Source of the DNA: Rhizobiales bacterium Y(2018)
GTDB lineage: Bacteria; Pseudomonadota; Alphaproteobacteria; Rhizobiales; Aestuariivirgaceae
Assembly: GCA_005502925.1 (NCBI GenBank)
Contig: SCPD01000002.1
Location: forward strand, 620,001 to 684,000
Direction of reading: 5' to 3'
DNA length: 64,000 bases
Positions within the stretch are counted from its first letter, which is position 1; each line of letters starts with the position of its first letter. The position numbers and the translations under genes are program-made. This document shows positions 17,361 to 25,455 of the stretch, one piece after another. Under the pieces are notes generated by a model that saw only the letters and a list, made by a program, of their open reading frames with translations, was not told where the DNA came from and did not search any database.

Positions 17361-18224
17361 ATGCCCCTCATTTCGATGCGTCCCATGCTCAAAGAGGCAC
17401 AGGCCGGCCGTTACGGCGTCGCCGCCTACAACATGATCGACTACAACAGCGCGCGCTCGATCGTGGAAGGCGCGGCCGAGCTCAAGGCGCCGGTCATCGT
17501 CCAGGTTTCGGTCAAGACGGTGCGCCATTGGGGCTATGCGCCCATTGCCTCCTGGGTCGGCATGCTCGCCGCGAATGTCGACATACCGGTCGCCCTGCAT
17601 CTCGACCATTGCAGTGACAGCGACGTCATCAAGCGCTGCATCGATGCCGGCTGGACGTCGGTCATGTTCGACGGATCGGCCTTGCCCTTCGAGCAGAATC
17701 TGGCGCGCTCGCTGGAGATCTATCGTCTGACCGAAGCGGCCGGCATTGGCCTCGAGGCCGAGATGGGCGCCATCGGCGGCACCGAGGACGACAAGTTCGT
17801 GGCCGAGGACAAGGCGCTGCTCGCCAATCTCGCCGACTGTGTGGCCTTCTGCAAGGAAATGCCGCGGCTTGCGGTCTTCGCGCCGGCGATCGGCACCGCG
17901 CATGGCTTCTACAAGGGCGAGCCCAAGATCGCCTATGACCTCCTGCGCGACATCACCGCGCGGATCGACATCCCGATCGCGCTGCATGGCGGCACCGGCC
18001 TCGCCCAAGAGCAATTCGACCGCTGCATCGCCGGCGGCTGCGCCAAGGTCAATATCTCGACCATGCACAAGCGCTGCTATATCGACGGCTTCGCGGATCT
18101 GAAGGTCGAGAAGCCGAAGCTCGGCGAGCCCTTGCCTTTTATCGTCAGCCAGTATGACGCCATGAAGCGCGACGTGATGGCGATGGTGCGCGCCTTCGGA
18201 TCGACCGGCAAGGCGGGAGCCTGA
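17361..18224 (+). CDS. Class II (zinc) ketose-bisphosphate aldolase
   Basis: A 287-residue member of the class II fructose-bisphosphate/tagatose-bisphosphate aldolase family. Zinc and catalytic motifs are VALHLDHCSD (Asp-His), GLEAEMGAIGG with a metal-ligand Glu, the His in GTAHGFYKGEP, and LHGGTGLAQEQF. Such enzymes cleave ketose 1-phosphates or bisphosphates to dihydroxyacetone phosphate and an aldehyde. I place the start at 17361 because AAGGAGAGG is just upstream; the frame itself extends 16 codons further. It probably acts after the FGGY kinase. Similar proteins include KbaY/GatY and IolJ, so the exact substrate is open. Confidence 0.88.
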   Translation: MPLISMRPMLKEAQAGRYGVAAYNMIDYNSARSIVEGAAELKAPVIVQVSVKTVRHWGYAPIASWVGMLAANVDIPVALHLDHCSDSDVIKRCIDAGWTSVMFDGSALPFEQNLARSLEIYRLTEAAGIGLEAEMGAIGGTEDDKFVAEDKALLANLADCVAFCKEMPRLAVFAPAIGTAHGFYKGEPKIAYDLLRDITARIDIPIALHGGTGLAQEQFDRCIAGGCAKVNISTMHKRCYIDGFADLKVEKPKLGEPLPFIVSQYDAMKRDVMAMVRAFGSTGKAGA

Positions 18225-18225
18225 G

Positions 18226-18939
18226 ATGAGTACGCTGGCGGCACTGATTTTCGACTGCGACGGCGTGCTCGTCGATACCGAGCGCGACGGTCATCGCGTC
18301 GCCTTCAACCGCGCTTTCGCCGAAGAGGGCGTTGCCGCGCAATGGTCGGTCGAGCGTTATGCCGAGCTTCTGTCCGTCGCCGGCGGCAAGGAACGCATGA
18401 TCCGCCATTTCGACGAAACCGGCTGGCCCGTCGCGGCGGCGGAACGGGAAGCGCTGATCAAGGCGCTGCATAAGTGCAAGACGGACCTGTTCATGGAGCT
18501 GATCGAGGCCGGAAGCCTGCCCTTGCGCCCAGGCATAGCGCGGCTTGTCGATGAGGCGATCGCAGCCGATCTTCGCCTTGCCGTGTGCTCGACCTCCAAT
18601 GAGCGCGCGGTGACGGCGCTGGTCAAGGTGATGCTGGGCGACGACCGGGCCCGGCACATCTCCATCTTCGCGGGCGATGTCGTCGCCGCCAAGAAGCCCG
18701 ATCCGGCGATCTACAATCTGGCGGCCAGGACGCTGGCGCTCGATCCCGCCTGCTGTGTCGTCGTGGAAGACAGTCATATCGGTCTCACCGCCGCCAAGGC
18801 CGCCGGCATGCGCTGCATCGTCACGCGCTCGGCCTTCACGGCGGATGAGGATTTCCGCCTCGCCGACATCGTCGTGCCGGATCTCGATGTCGGGATCGGC
18901 CTGGCGCAATGCCGGGCGTTGGTGGCTCGCAACGCGTGA
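18226..18939 (+). CDS. CbbY-like HAD phosphatase
   Basis: A 237-residue HAD hydrolase, subfamily IA with a helical cap. Motif I is IFDCDGVLVDTE, motif II VCSTSN, motif III lysine KKPDPAIY, and motif IV VVEDSHIGLTAAKAAG. Close in pattern to CbbY, which removes phosphate from xylulose-1,5-bisphosphate, and to other sugar-phosphate phosphatases. It begins one base after the aldolase stop, so it belongs to the same operon and may dephosphorylate a side product or intermediate of the pathway. Substrate not predictable. Confidence 0.85.
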   Translation: MSTLAALIFDCDGVLVDTERDGHRVAFNRAFAEEGVAAQWSVERYAELLSVAGGKERMIRHFDETGWPVAAAEREALIKALHKCKTDLFMELIEAGSLPLRPGIARLVDEAIAADLRLAVCSTSNERAVTALVKVMLGDDRARHISIFAGDVVAAKKPDPAIYNLAARTLALDPACCVVVEDSHIGLTAAKAAGMRCIVTRSAFTADEDFRLADIVVPDLDVGIGLAQCRALVARNA

Positions 18940-18940
18940 G

Positions 18941-18975
18941 TCTCCCTCCCCGCGCTTCGCGCGGGCGGAGGGAGA
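18941..18975. terminator. Strong hairpin between convergent units
   Basis: TCTCCCTCC (18941-18949) pairs with GGAGGGAGA (18967-18975), and inside it CCGCGC pairs with GCGCGG around a three-base loop. Two bases bulge on the 3' side. It starts one base after the end of the phosphatase gene and faces the convergent RpiR gene. No T-run, so it may also be a member of a short GC-rich repeat family. Confidence 0.5.
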
Positions 18976-18999
18976 ATATCGCGTACCCCTTTCGCCCGA

Positions 19000-19908
19000 T
19001 CAGCGCTCGCTGCCGCGCTGGCGATAGTGCTTCTCGAGGGCGAGGCCCGTGGCCTTGAGCTGTTTCGATGTCTTGGCGCCGAGCCGGAACAGCAGGCCCA
19101 GATAAAGCAGGTCGATCAGGAACAACTGGCTGATGCGGCCCTCGAGGAAGTCGCCATAGAGCGGTATCGAGGGCGTCGATGAATTCCACGTCGTCAAGGT
19201 GACATGCGCGGCTTTGGCGACGGGCGAGGCAGCGTCGCTGGTGATGGCGATGGTCGTGGCGCCGTTCTCGCGCGCGATCTCGAGCGCCACGGCGACGGTC
19301 TCGGTCGTGCCGGTATGCGAGACGCCCACCATGACATCGGATGGCGTCATATTGGCGGCCCCGATGGTCTGCGTATAGCCATCGCGATACGCCATCGCGT
19401 CGAGCCCGGCCTTGATGAAGAGATGCGCCGCCTCATCGCAGATGGAGGCCGCCCCCCCGACGCCGACAAAGAGGATCTTGCGTGCCGCGCACAGCGCCTC
19501 GACCGCCCGCTCGAGCCTGGCGCCGTCCAGCATGCGCTGCGTGCCTTGCAGGCTGGCGGCCAGAAGCGAGGCGAGATTGCCGCTGGTGGTGACCAGCGAG
19601 TCGTTCTCGTCGATCTCGACAGGAACATTGGCGAAGGCGTTGCGGTGGCGCGAGCCTTCGGCGAGCGACAGCTTGAGATCGGGATAGCCCTGATAGCCGA
19701 GCGCCCGGCTGACCCGGCTGATCGTCGCTTCGCTGACGCCGAGCAATTGCCCGAGTTCGGTGATCGAGGCATTGAGCCGGCTGCCGGAATGCTCGCGCAG
19801 ATAATCGGCGACCACGCGCTCCGATTTCCTCAGATTTCCATAGCGCTCCTGGATGCGGTGAAGCAGGTCGTCATTGGATGTCGTTGACGTCAAGTTTGAG
19901 TCGGTCAT
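19000..19908 (-). CDS. RpiR/MurR-family transcriptional regulator (cluster 1)
   Basis: A 302-residue regulator. Residues 10-85 hold the RpiR helix-turn-helix (RKSERVVADYLREHS, then LGQLLGVSEATISRVSRALGYQGYPDLKLSL). Residues about 120-260 form an SIS phosphosugar-binding domain (KILFVGVGGAASICDEAAH, VMVGVSHTGTTETV). Such proteins bind a sugar phosphate and usually repress catabolic operons. I prefer the ATG at 19908. An upstream TTG at about 19970 has a better RBS (GGAGG, 4 bases before) and would add some 21 residues without family similarity. It lies between the two operons of cluster 1 and is divergent from the E1 operon, so it is the likely local regulator. Confidence 0.88.
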   Translation of the reverse strand: MTDSNLTSTTSNDDLLHRIQERYGNLRKSERVVADYLREHSGSRLNASITELGQLLGVSEATISRVSRALGYQGYPDLKLSLAEGSRHRNAFANVPVEIDENDSLVTTSGNLASLLAASLQGTQRMLDGARLERAVEALCAARKILFVGVGGAASICDEAAHLFIKAGLDAMAYRDGYTQTIGAANMTPSDVMVGVSHTGTTETVAVALEIARENGATTIAITSDAASPVAKAAHVTLTTWNSSTPSIPLYGDFLEGRISQLFLIDLLYLGLLFRLGAKTSKQLKATGLALEKHYRQRGSER

Positions 19909-20228
19909 TCCGCTGGAACAGTAACGAGGTTGGTCGGCCCGCAACTTAGCGCCATGGCGTTGAGAAAGCAATTTTCCTCCATAGAACCCCACATGTTTTG
20001 TGGAAACGAAGGTTTTTGAAGTAAATTATGATTTAAAATCAAATGGTTGTCGGAGATTTGCATATGCCGGATGCATTTGCAGGTTGTGGTGCGCATATAT
20101 TCGCCTCAACCCATGAGAGGAATTCTGTGCAAAAAATTTTCTCGACAAGATGGGCCCTTCAGTTGTAGGAGAGATCGAACCAACCATATGTTTTCGCACA
20201 GAAACGAAAGAGCGGGGAGAGCGTGTCG
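19909..20228. promoter_or_regulatory. Divergent control region of RpiR and E1 operon
   Basis: A 320-base AT-rich region. It contains TGCAAAAAATTTTCTC at 20128-20143, and GGAGAAAATTTTCC lies just inside the E1 alpha gene at 20273-20286. These resemble GGAAATTTTC at 14261-14270 and TGAAATTTTCA at 9367-9377. The shared AAAWTTTTC core at all the promoter regions of cluster 1 is consistent with RpiR operators. No additional gene is seen. Confidence 0.4.
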
Positions 20229-21212
20229 ATGGACGAGGCGGTCAAAAGAAACGCGCCATCACGTGAATTTCTGGAGAAAATTTTCCGCACAGCTTACAGA
20301 ATCCGGGTCTTCGAAACGGAAGGAATCAAGCTTTACCGGCAAGGGCTGATCCGCGGTTATTTTCACCCTTATCTGGGCCAGGAAGGCATCGCGACCGGCG
20401 TATGCGCGGCCTTGCGGGAGGGCGACTACATCGCCTCGACCCATCGCGGACATGGCCATTGCATCGCCTGGGGGGCGGATGTGAAGCGCATGGTGGCCGA
20501 GCTGCTGCAGAAGGAGACGGGTTATTGCCGTGGCTATGGCGGCTCGATGCATATTGCTGACATCGGAAAGGGCAATCTCGGCGCCAATGGCATCGTCGGC
20601 GCCGGCACGCCGCTCGGCGTCGGCGCGGCGCTGGCCGCCCAGATCCGCGGCTCGGATGCGGTGACGGTCACCTTCACCACCGACGGCGCCTCCAACAACG
20701 GCACCTTCCTCGAATCCCTCAATCTCGCCGCCATCTGGAATCTGAATTTCATCCTCGTCATCGAGAACAATCAATATGCCGTCTCGACGCCGATCGAAGA
20801 GGCGACGCGCGACGCCGATCTCTACAAGCGGGGCCTGAGCATCGGCGTCGAAAGCCATCAGGTCGACGGCAACGATCCCTTGGCCGTCTATCATCTCACC
20901 CGCGAGGCGGTGGAGACATGCCGCGCCGGCAAGGGGCCGGTTCTCATCGAGGCCAAGACCTTCCGCCATATGGGCCACCACGTGAACGATCCCGGCAAAT
21001 ACATGCCGGAAGAGCGCCTCGCTTATTACAAGGCGCGCGATCCGATCGACCGGGCGCGTGCCGCGCTCGTCGAGATGTCAGGCGTCGACAAAGCCGATAT
21101 CGATGCGATCGAAGCGGAGATTGCCGCCGAATTCGCCGAGGCCGTCGATTTCGCGAAGGAGAGCCGCGAAGTCACCGCCGCCGAGTTCCGGCAATTCGTG
21201 GCCGCTTACTAG
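20229..21212 (+). CDS. TPP-dependent dehydrogenase E1 alpha subunit (cluster 1)
   Basis: A 327-residue E1 alpha of the pyruvate/acetoin dehydrogenase (PdhA/AcoA) family. It shows [37 protein letters not shown] and the TPP/magnesium motif TDGASNNGTF with ENN at its end. The usual GDG of this motif is TDG here; the metal-binding Asp is kept. It forms an alpha2beta2 enzyme with the next gene product, decarboxylating a 2-oxoacid or cleaving an acyloin and passing the acyl group to a lipoyl E2. GGGGAG lies 9 bases before the ATG; a GTG two codons earlier is too close to it. First gene of an operon divergent from RpiR. Confidence 0.88.
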   Translation: MDEAVKRNAPSREFLEKIFRTAYRIRVFETEGIKLYRQGLIRGYFHPYLGQEGIATGVCAALREGDYIASTHRGHGHCIAWGADVKRMVAELLQKETGYCRGYGGSMHIADIGKGNLGANGIVGAGTPLGVGAALAAQIRGSDAVTVTFTTDGASNNGTFLESLNLAAIWNLNFILVIENNQYAVSTPIEEATRDADLYKRGLSIGVESHQVDGNDPLAVYHLTREAVETCRAGKGPVLIEAKTFRHMGHHVNDPGKYMPEERLAYYKARDPIDRARAALVEMSGVDKADIDAIEAEIAAEFAEAVDFAKESREVTAAEFRQFVAAY

Positions 21213-21241
21213 AACACTCAAGCCTTGGAGGAATCGTGACA

Positions 21242-22243
21242 ATGCGAGAGATCATGTATCGCGAGGCCTTGCGCGAGGCCATCGACGAGGAGATGCAGCG
21301 CAACAGCGACGTCTTCATCATCGGTGAGGGCATCGCCGAACGCGGCGGCTCCTACAAAGTGACCGAAGGCCTGCTGGCGAAATACGGCGCCAGGCGGGTG
21401 CGTGATACGCCGATCGCCGAAGCCGGCATGATCGGCGTGGGCGTCGGTGCGGCGATCGCCGGCGCCAGGCCGATCGTCGAGATTCTCTATGTTGATTTCG
21501 CCATGCTCGGCATGGACATGATCGTCAATCAGGCGGCCAAGTTTCGGCTGATGACCGGCGGCGACGGCCGCGTGCCTTTCGTGATGCGCACGCAAGGCGG
21601 CGCCGGCGGGGGTGTCGCGGCCCAGCATTCGCAGAGCCTCGAGGCGCTGTTCTACCACATACCGGGCCTCAAGGTGGTGATGCCCTCGGCTCCCGCCGAT
21701 GCCAAGGGCCTGCTCAAATACGCCTTGCGCCAGGACGATCCGGTGATGTTCCTCGAGCACAAGCATCTCTACATGACAAAAGGGCCGGTGCCGGAGGGCG
21801 AGCATATCGTCGAGTTCGGCAAGGCCGACATCAAGCGCCCGGGCCGTGACGTGACCATCATCGCCTGGTCGAACATGGTCCCGCGCGCGTTGGAGGCTGC
21901 CGCCGCTCTGGCCGAAGAGGGGATCGAAGCGGAGGTCGTCGATCCGCGCACCCTCGTGCCGCTCGACACCGAGACGATCCTCGCTTCCGTCGCCCGGACG
22001 AATCGCGTGGTCATCGTGCAGGAGGCGGTGCGCCGCGGCGGCGTCGCCTCGGACATCGCCTCGATCATCCAGGAAGAGGCGTTCTACGAGCTCGACGCGC
22101 CGATCGAGATCGTGGCCGGCCTCAACATACCGATCCCCTTCAATCTCGAGCTCGAGAAGGCGAGCGTGCCGCAGAAGGACGACGTGATCAGGGCGGCGCG
22201 GCGCGCGCTCCATATCCAGCCCACGGCCATCGCGGCGAAGTGA
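21242..22243 (+). CDS. TPP-dependent dehydrogenase E1 beta subunit (cluster 1)
   Basis: A 333-residue E1 beta (PdhB/AcoB family): starts MREIMYREALREAIDEEM, then FIIGEGIAERGGSYKVTEG, DTPIAEAGMIGVGVGAAIAG and a C-terminal transketolase domain (VDPRTLVPLDTETI). The segment QGGAGGGVAAQHSQS is the usual site contacting TPP and substrate. A GTG two codons upstream, nearer to GGAGGA, could also serve as start. It lies 29 bases after E1 alpha and completes the heterotetramer. Confidence 0.9.
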   Translation: MREIMYREALREAIDEEMQRNSDVFIIGEGIAERGGSYKVTEGLLAKYGARRVRDTPIAEAGMIGVGVGAAIAGARPIVEILYVDFAMLGMDMIVNQAAKFRLMTGGDGRVPFVMRTQGGAGGGVAAQHSQSLEALFYHIPGLKVVMPSAPADAKGLLKYALRQDDPVMFLEHKHLYMTKGPVPEGEHIVEFGKADIKRPGRDVTIIAWSNMVPRALEAAAALAEEGIEAEVVDPRTLVPLDTETILASVARTNRVVIVQEAVRRGGVASDIASIIQEEAFYELDAPIEIVAGLNIPIPFNLELEKASVPQKDDVIRAARRALHIQPTAIAAK

Positions 22244-22261
22244 CCGCACGAGGAGGACGAG

Positions 22262-23479
22262 ATGACGCCGCATATTCTCGAAAGGCTCGCCGCCACCAAT
22301 CCGGACAGTGAGATCTGGTGGGATTCATCGCCGCTCGTCTATCCGGGCTGGAAGACGGATCTCCTGAACCGCGCACCGGCCGGCAAACAGGAGCTGTGGA
22401 CAGCGCAGCTCACGCGTCTGTTCGATGCAGACGCGGCGCGCCAGGGCGTGATGGGATTTCGCGGCGTGACCACCAATCCACCCTTGTCGCTGCAGGCTAT
22501 CCAGGCCGATCCCGATTTCTGGATGACCGAGATCGGCCGTATCGCTGCCGAGCGCTCGACGAGTGATGTCGAGACGGTCTATTGGGCGCTTTATCTCGAG
22601 ATCGTACGTCGCGGCGCCATGATGATCGCACCGGTCCATGAGAAATCGGGCGGCAGATACGGCTTCCTCTCCGGCCAGGTGGATCCGCGGCACGTGACCA
22701 ATGGCCAGCGCATGCTGGAGCAGGGGCTCGAGCTTGCCGCATTGGGGCCCAATGTCATGGTCAAGATTCCGGGCTCGCAGGAAGGTTATCAGGTCATCAA
22801 GGAACTGACGGCGCGCGGCATCGCCACCAACAACACGACGTCCTTCACCGTCGCGCAATATGTCGCCTGCATGAATGCCGTGTCGCGCGGACTGGCGCGC
22901 GCCAAGGCCGCCGGCATCGACCTCACCCGCTGGCGCTCCGTCATCACGCATATGTCGGCCCGCCTCGGCAATATCGGCGACCTCAAGATGCAGGCCGAGG
23001 CGCGCGGCATTGCCCTTTCGCCGGAAGACATCATGCTCGGCGAACTCGCGGTGATGAAGCGCGCCTATCATCTCGGCAAGCAGGCGGGCCATCCGAGCAA
23101 GATGCTGCAATGCTCGATGCGCGTGATCGATCCGGGACCAGGCCAGCCGGCATCGAGCTGGCATATCGAAAAGCTCGCCGGCGGCGACTTCGTCTATACC
23201 TGCCCACCGGGCTACATCGCGCAGCTCATGCAGGTCGAGGATCGCTTCAGCCCCTTCGATCCCGGCGCCATCCACGAAGAGGCGCCGCCGGAGGTGCTCG
23301 GCAAGCTGATGCGCGTTCCCTATTTCCGCCAGGCCTATGAGCCGGACGGCATGAAGCCGGAGGAGTTCAGCCAGTTCGGCGCCTTTGTCGCGACGGCCGC
23401 GGAATTCGCCGCCGCTACCCGCAAGACGGTGGATTTCGTCGCGCGCGCCGTCGAGCAGTCTGCGCGCCGCGCCGCGTAG
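22262..23479 (+). CDS. Transaldolase-family protein
   Basis: A 405-residue TIM-barrel protein. GFRGVTTNPPLSLQAI corresponds to the conserved T-T-N-P entry loop, and VMVKIPGSQEGY contains the Schiff-base Lys (the KIP motif). ATNNTTSFTVAQYVACMNAV corresponds to the later conserved strand. It is longer than TalB (about 317 residues) and differs clearly in sequence, suggesting a specialised member. Transaldolases move a dihydroxyacetone unit between sugar phosphates; relatives act as aldolases on free or unusual sugars. It sits between E1 beta and E2 genes, which is not a usual arrangement and hints at a shared pathway. Substrates unknown. Confidence 0.82.
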   Translation: MTPHILERLAATNPDSEIWWDSSPLVYPGWKTDLLNRAPAGKQELWTAQLTRLFDADAARQGVMGFRGVTTNPPLSLQAIQADPDFWMTEIGRIAAERSTSDVETVYWALYLEIVRRGAMMIAPVHEKSGGRYGFLSGQVDPRHVTNGQRMLEQGLELAALGPNVMVKIPGSQEGYQVIKELTARGIATNNTTSFTVAQYVACMNAVSRGLARAKAAGIDLTRWRSVITHMSARLGNIGDLKMQAEARGIALSPEDIMLGELAVMKRAYHLGKQAGHPSKMLQCSMRVIDPGPGQPASSWHIEKLAGGDFVYTCPPGYIAQLMQVEDRFSPFDPGAIHEEAPPEVLGKLMRVPYFRQAYEPDGMKPEEFSQFGAFVATAAEFAAATRKTVDFVARAVEQSARRAA

Positions 23480-23500
23480 CGCAATTCAGGAGACAGTCTT

Positions 23501-24736
23501 ATGGCCGAAGCAATACTCGTTCCTCAGGTCGGGCAGGATTTGACCGAGGCCAAGATCGTCGCCTTGCATGTGAAGCTCGGCGACAAGGTGAAGAAGGGCG
23601 ATCTCGTCGCCGAAGTGGAATCCGAAAAGGCGAGCTTCGAAGTCGAGGCCTTCGCCGAAGGAACCGTCATTCATCTGCCCTACAAGCTCGGCGATGTAGC
23701 GACCGTGCTCGCCCCTTTGCTGCTGCTGGGCGAGCCTGGCGAAACGGTTGCCGACGCAAGCGATGCTGCGCCGGTGGCCGTGGCCCCGACGGCCGCTGTG
23801 CCCGCGGCGCCGCAATCGGCGCCGGGTGATGGCATTCTCAGGTCTTCGCCATTGGCGCGCCGCCTCGCCGACCGCAACGGACTCGATCTGCGTCGCATTG
23901 CCGGCAGCGGTCCGAAGGGAGCGATCATCCGCCGTGACGTCGAAACAAGGATCCCGTCACCCGCCTTGGAAACGGCGGCGTTGGCGTTTCGCGGTCTCAA
24001 AGCCGGCGCCGGCGATCCGGTCGTCTTCATTCACGGCTTTGGTTCGGACCTGTCGTCCTGGCGGCCTTTCTTGAGCCATCTGACACTCGCCAATCCGATG
24101 CATGGGCTCGATCTGCCGGCGCATGGCGCCTCGCCGCCGCTTGACGACGCCGATTTCGAGAGCACCGTGGCCCATGTCGCGCAGGGCCTGACGGAGCAGG
24201 GGCTGGACAATGTCCATCTTGTCGGCCATTCGCTCGGCGCGGCTGTCGCGGCGGCGGTCGCCCGGCACGGCAAGCCGCGCGTGCGTTCGCTGACGCTGAT
24301 CGCGCCCGCCGGTCTCGGCTCCCGGATCGACGGCGATTTCATCGCCGGCTTCCTGGCTGCGCAATCGGAAGCGGCGCTCAGCCCTTGGCTTGGCGGCCTC
24401 TTTTATGATCGCGCCAGCCTGCCGCAGGCCATGATCAGGGCCACGCTGGCGGCCCGGGCGGGCGGCCAGCTCGCCGCCGCCCAGAAGCGCGCCGCGGCGA
24501 GGCTGTTCGAAGGATCGACGCAGCTCTTCTCCATTCGCGAGGCGCTCACGCTCTATGCCGGCCCATGCCGCGTCATTGTCGGCGTCGAGGATGCCATCAT
24601 CCCGGCCGCGCAGGCGATGGGCCTGCCGGGCCATGTGGCGCTTCACCGGCTCTCGGGCGTCGGCCATCTGCCGCAGGTCGAGGCGGCGGCTCTCGTCGGC
24701 CGGCTGGTCATGGAGACGGTCAGGGCCGCCGGCTGA
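23501..24736 (+). CDS. AcoC-like E2: lipoyl domain fused to alpha/beta hydrolase
   Basis: A 411-residue protein. Residues 1-80 form a lipoyl domain with Lys43 in VESEKASFEV as the modification site. A Pro/Ala linker follows, then an E3/E1-binding domain (SSPLARRLADRNGLDLRRIAGSGPKGAIIRRDV). Residues about 165-410 are an alpha/beta hydrolase: VVFIHGFGSDLSSW oxyanion loop, nucleophile in VGHSLGAAVAAA, and GVGHLPQVE with the His. The DHR-x-x-DG acyltransferase domain of normal E2 is absent. This architecture is known from AcoC of acetoin dehydrogenase systems. It is the acyl carrier of the E1 pair upstream. The following phosphatase gene overlaps its stop. Confidence 0.88.
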   Translation: MAEAILVPQVGQDLTEAKIVALHVKLGDKVKKGDLVAEVESEKASFEVEAFAEGTVIHLPYKLGDVATVLAPLLLLGEPGETVADASDAAPVAVAPTAAVPAAPQSAPGDGILRSSPLARRLADRNGLDLRRIAGSGPKGAIIRRDVETRIPSPALETAALAFRGLKAGAGDPVVFIHGFGSDLSSWRPFLSHLTLANPMHGLDLPAHGASPPLDDADFESTVAHVAQGLTEQGLDNVHLVGHSLGAAVAAAVARHGKPRVRSLTLIAPAGLGSRIDGDFIAGFLAAQSEAALSPWLGGLFYDRASLPQAMIRATLAARAGGQLAAAQKRAAARLFEGSTQLFSIREALTLYAGPCRVIVGVEDAIIPAAQAMGLPGHVALHRLSGVGHLPQVEAAALVGRLVMETVRAAG

Positions 24737-25401
24737 TGGGCATCGTCATTTTCGATCTCGACGGCACGCTCGTCGACAGCGCGCCCGATCTCGCCGATGC
24801 GCTCGACGATCTCCTCGTCGAGAATGGCCGCGAGCCCTTGGGCCTCGCGGTCGGGCGCGCCTTGATCGGTCATGGCATGGACAATCTGGTGCGTCAGGGC
24901 CTGGCGCGGCGCGGCATGACCGTCGGCGATGATGCGCTGCGTCCGTTCGCCGACCGTTTCCGCGCGATCTATGCGACGCGATTGTCGCGCCGCACGCGCC
25001 CCTATGACGGTGTCGAGACGGCGCTCGACAGGCTCGCCGCCGAGGGCTGGCGGCTTGCCGTCTGCACCAACAAGCTTGAGCCTTATGCCCGCCGGATTCT
25101 CGCCGATCTCGGCCTCGCGGCGCGCTTCGCCGTGATTTCGGGCCCCGACACGTTCGGCGTCGCGAAGCCTGATCCCCGTCAGCTTCTGCGCACGATCGAG
25201 GCCGCCGGCTCGGGCGGCATGCCGGCGGTGATGGTCGGTGATTCCGAAGTGGATGTGGCGCTCGCCAAGGCTGCGCGTGTGCCGATCATCGCCGTTACCT
25301 ATGGCTATGCCAAGACGCCTTTGGCCGATCTTGCGCCTGACGCCATCACCGGGAGTTTCGCCGAGGTGCCGGCGCTGGTCAAGCGGCTGACGCGCTCCTG
25401 A
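24736..25401 (+). CDS. Phosphoglycolate-phosphatase-like HAD hydrolase
   Basis: A 221-residue HAD phosphatase of the Gph/PGP group: IFDLDGTLVDSAPDLADAL, VCTNKLE, AKPDPRQLL and MVGDSEVDVALAKAARVP are motifs I-IV. Its ATG shares one base with the stop of the E2 gene (TGATG), so it is translationally coupled. If glycolate-type two-carbon units arise from the E1 reaction, a phosphoglycolate phosphatase would fit, but this is only a guess. Last gene of the operon; the convergent transporter gene ends 54 bases further on. Confidence 0.85.
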   Translation: MGIVIFDLDGTLVDSAPDLADALDDLLVENGREPLGLAVGRALIGHGMDNLVRQGLARRGMTVGDDALRPFADRFRAIYATRLSRRTRPYDGVETALDRLAAEGWRLAVCTNKLEPYARRILADLGLAARFAVISGPDTFGVAKPDPRQLLRTIEAAGSGGMPAVMVGDSEVDVALAKAARVPIIAVTYGYAKTPLADLAPDAITGSFAEVPALVKRLTRS

Positions 25402-25455
25402 AACGGAACCGGGCGACATGAGCCGCCCGGACCGATTTTGCCGAGGTGACCCGCG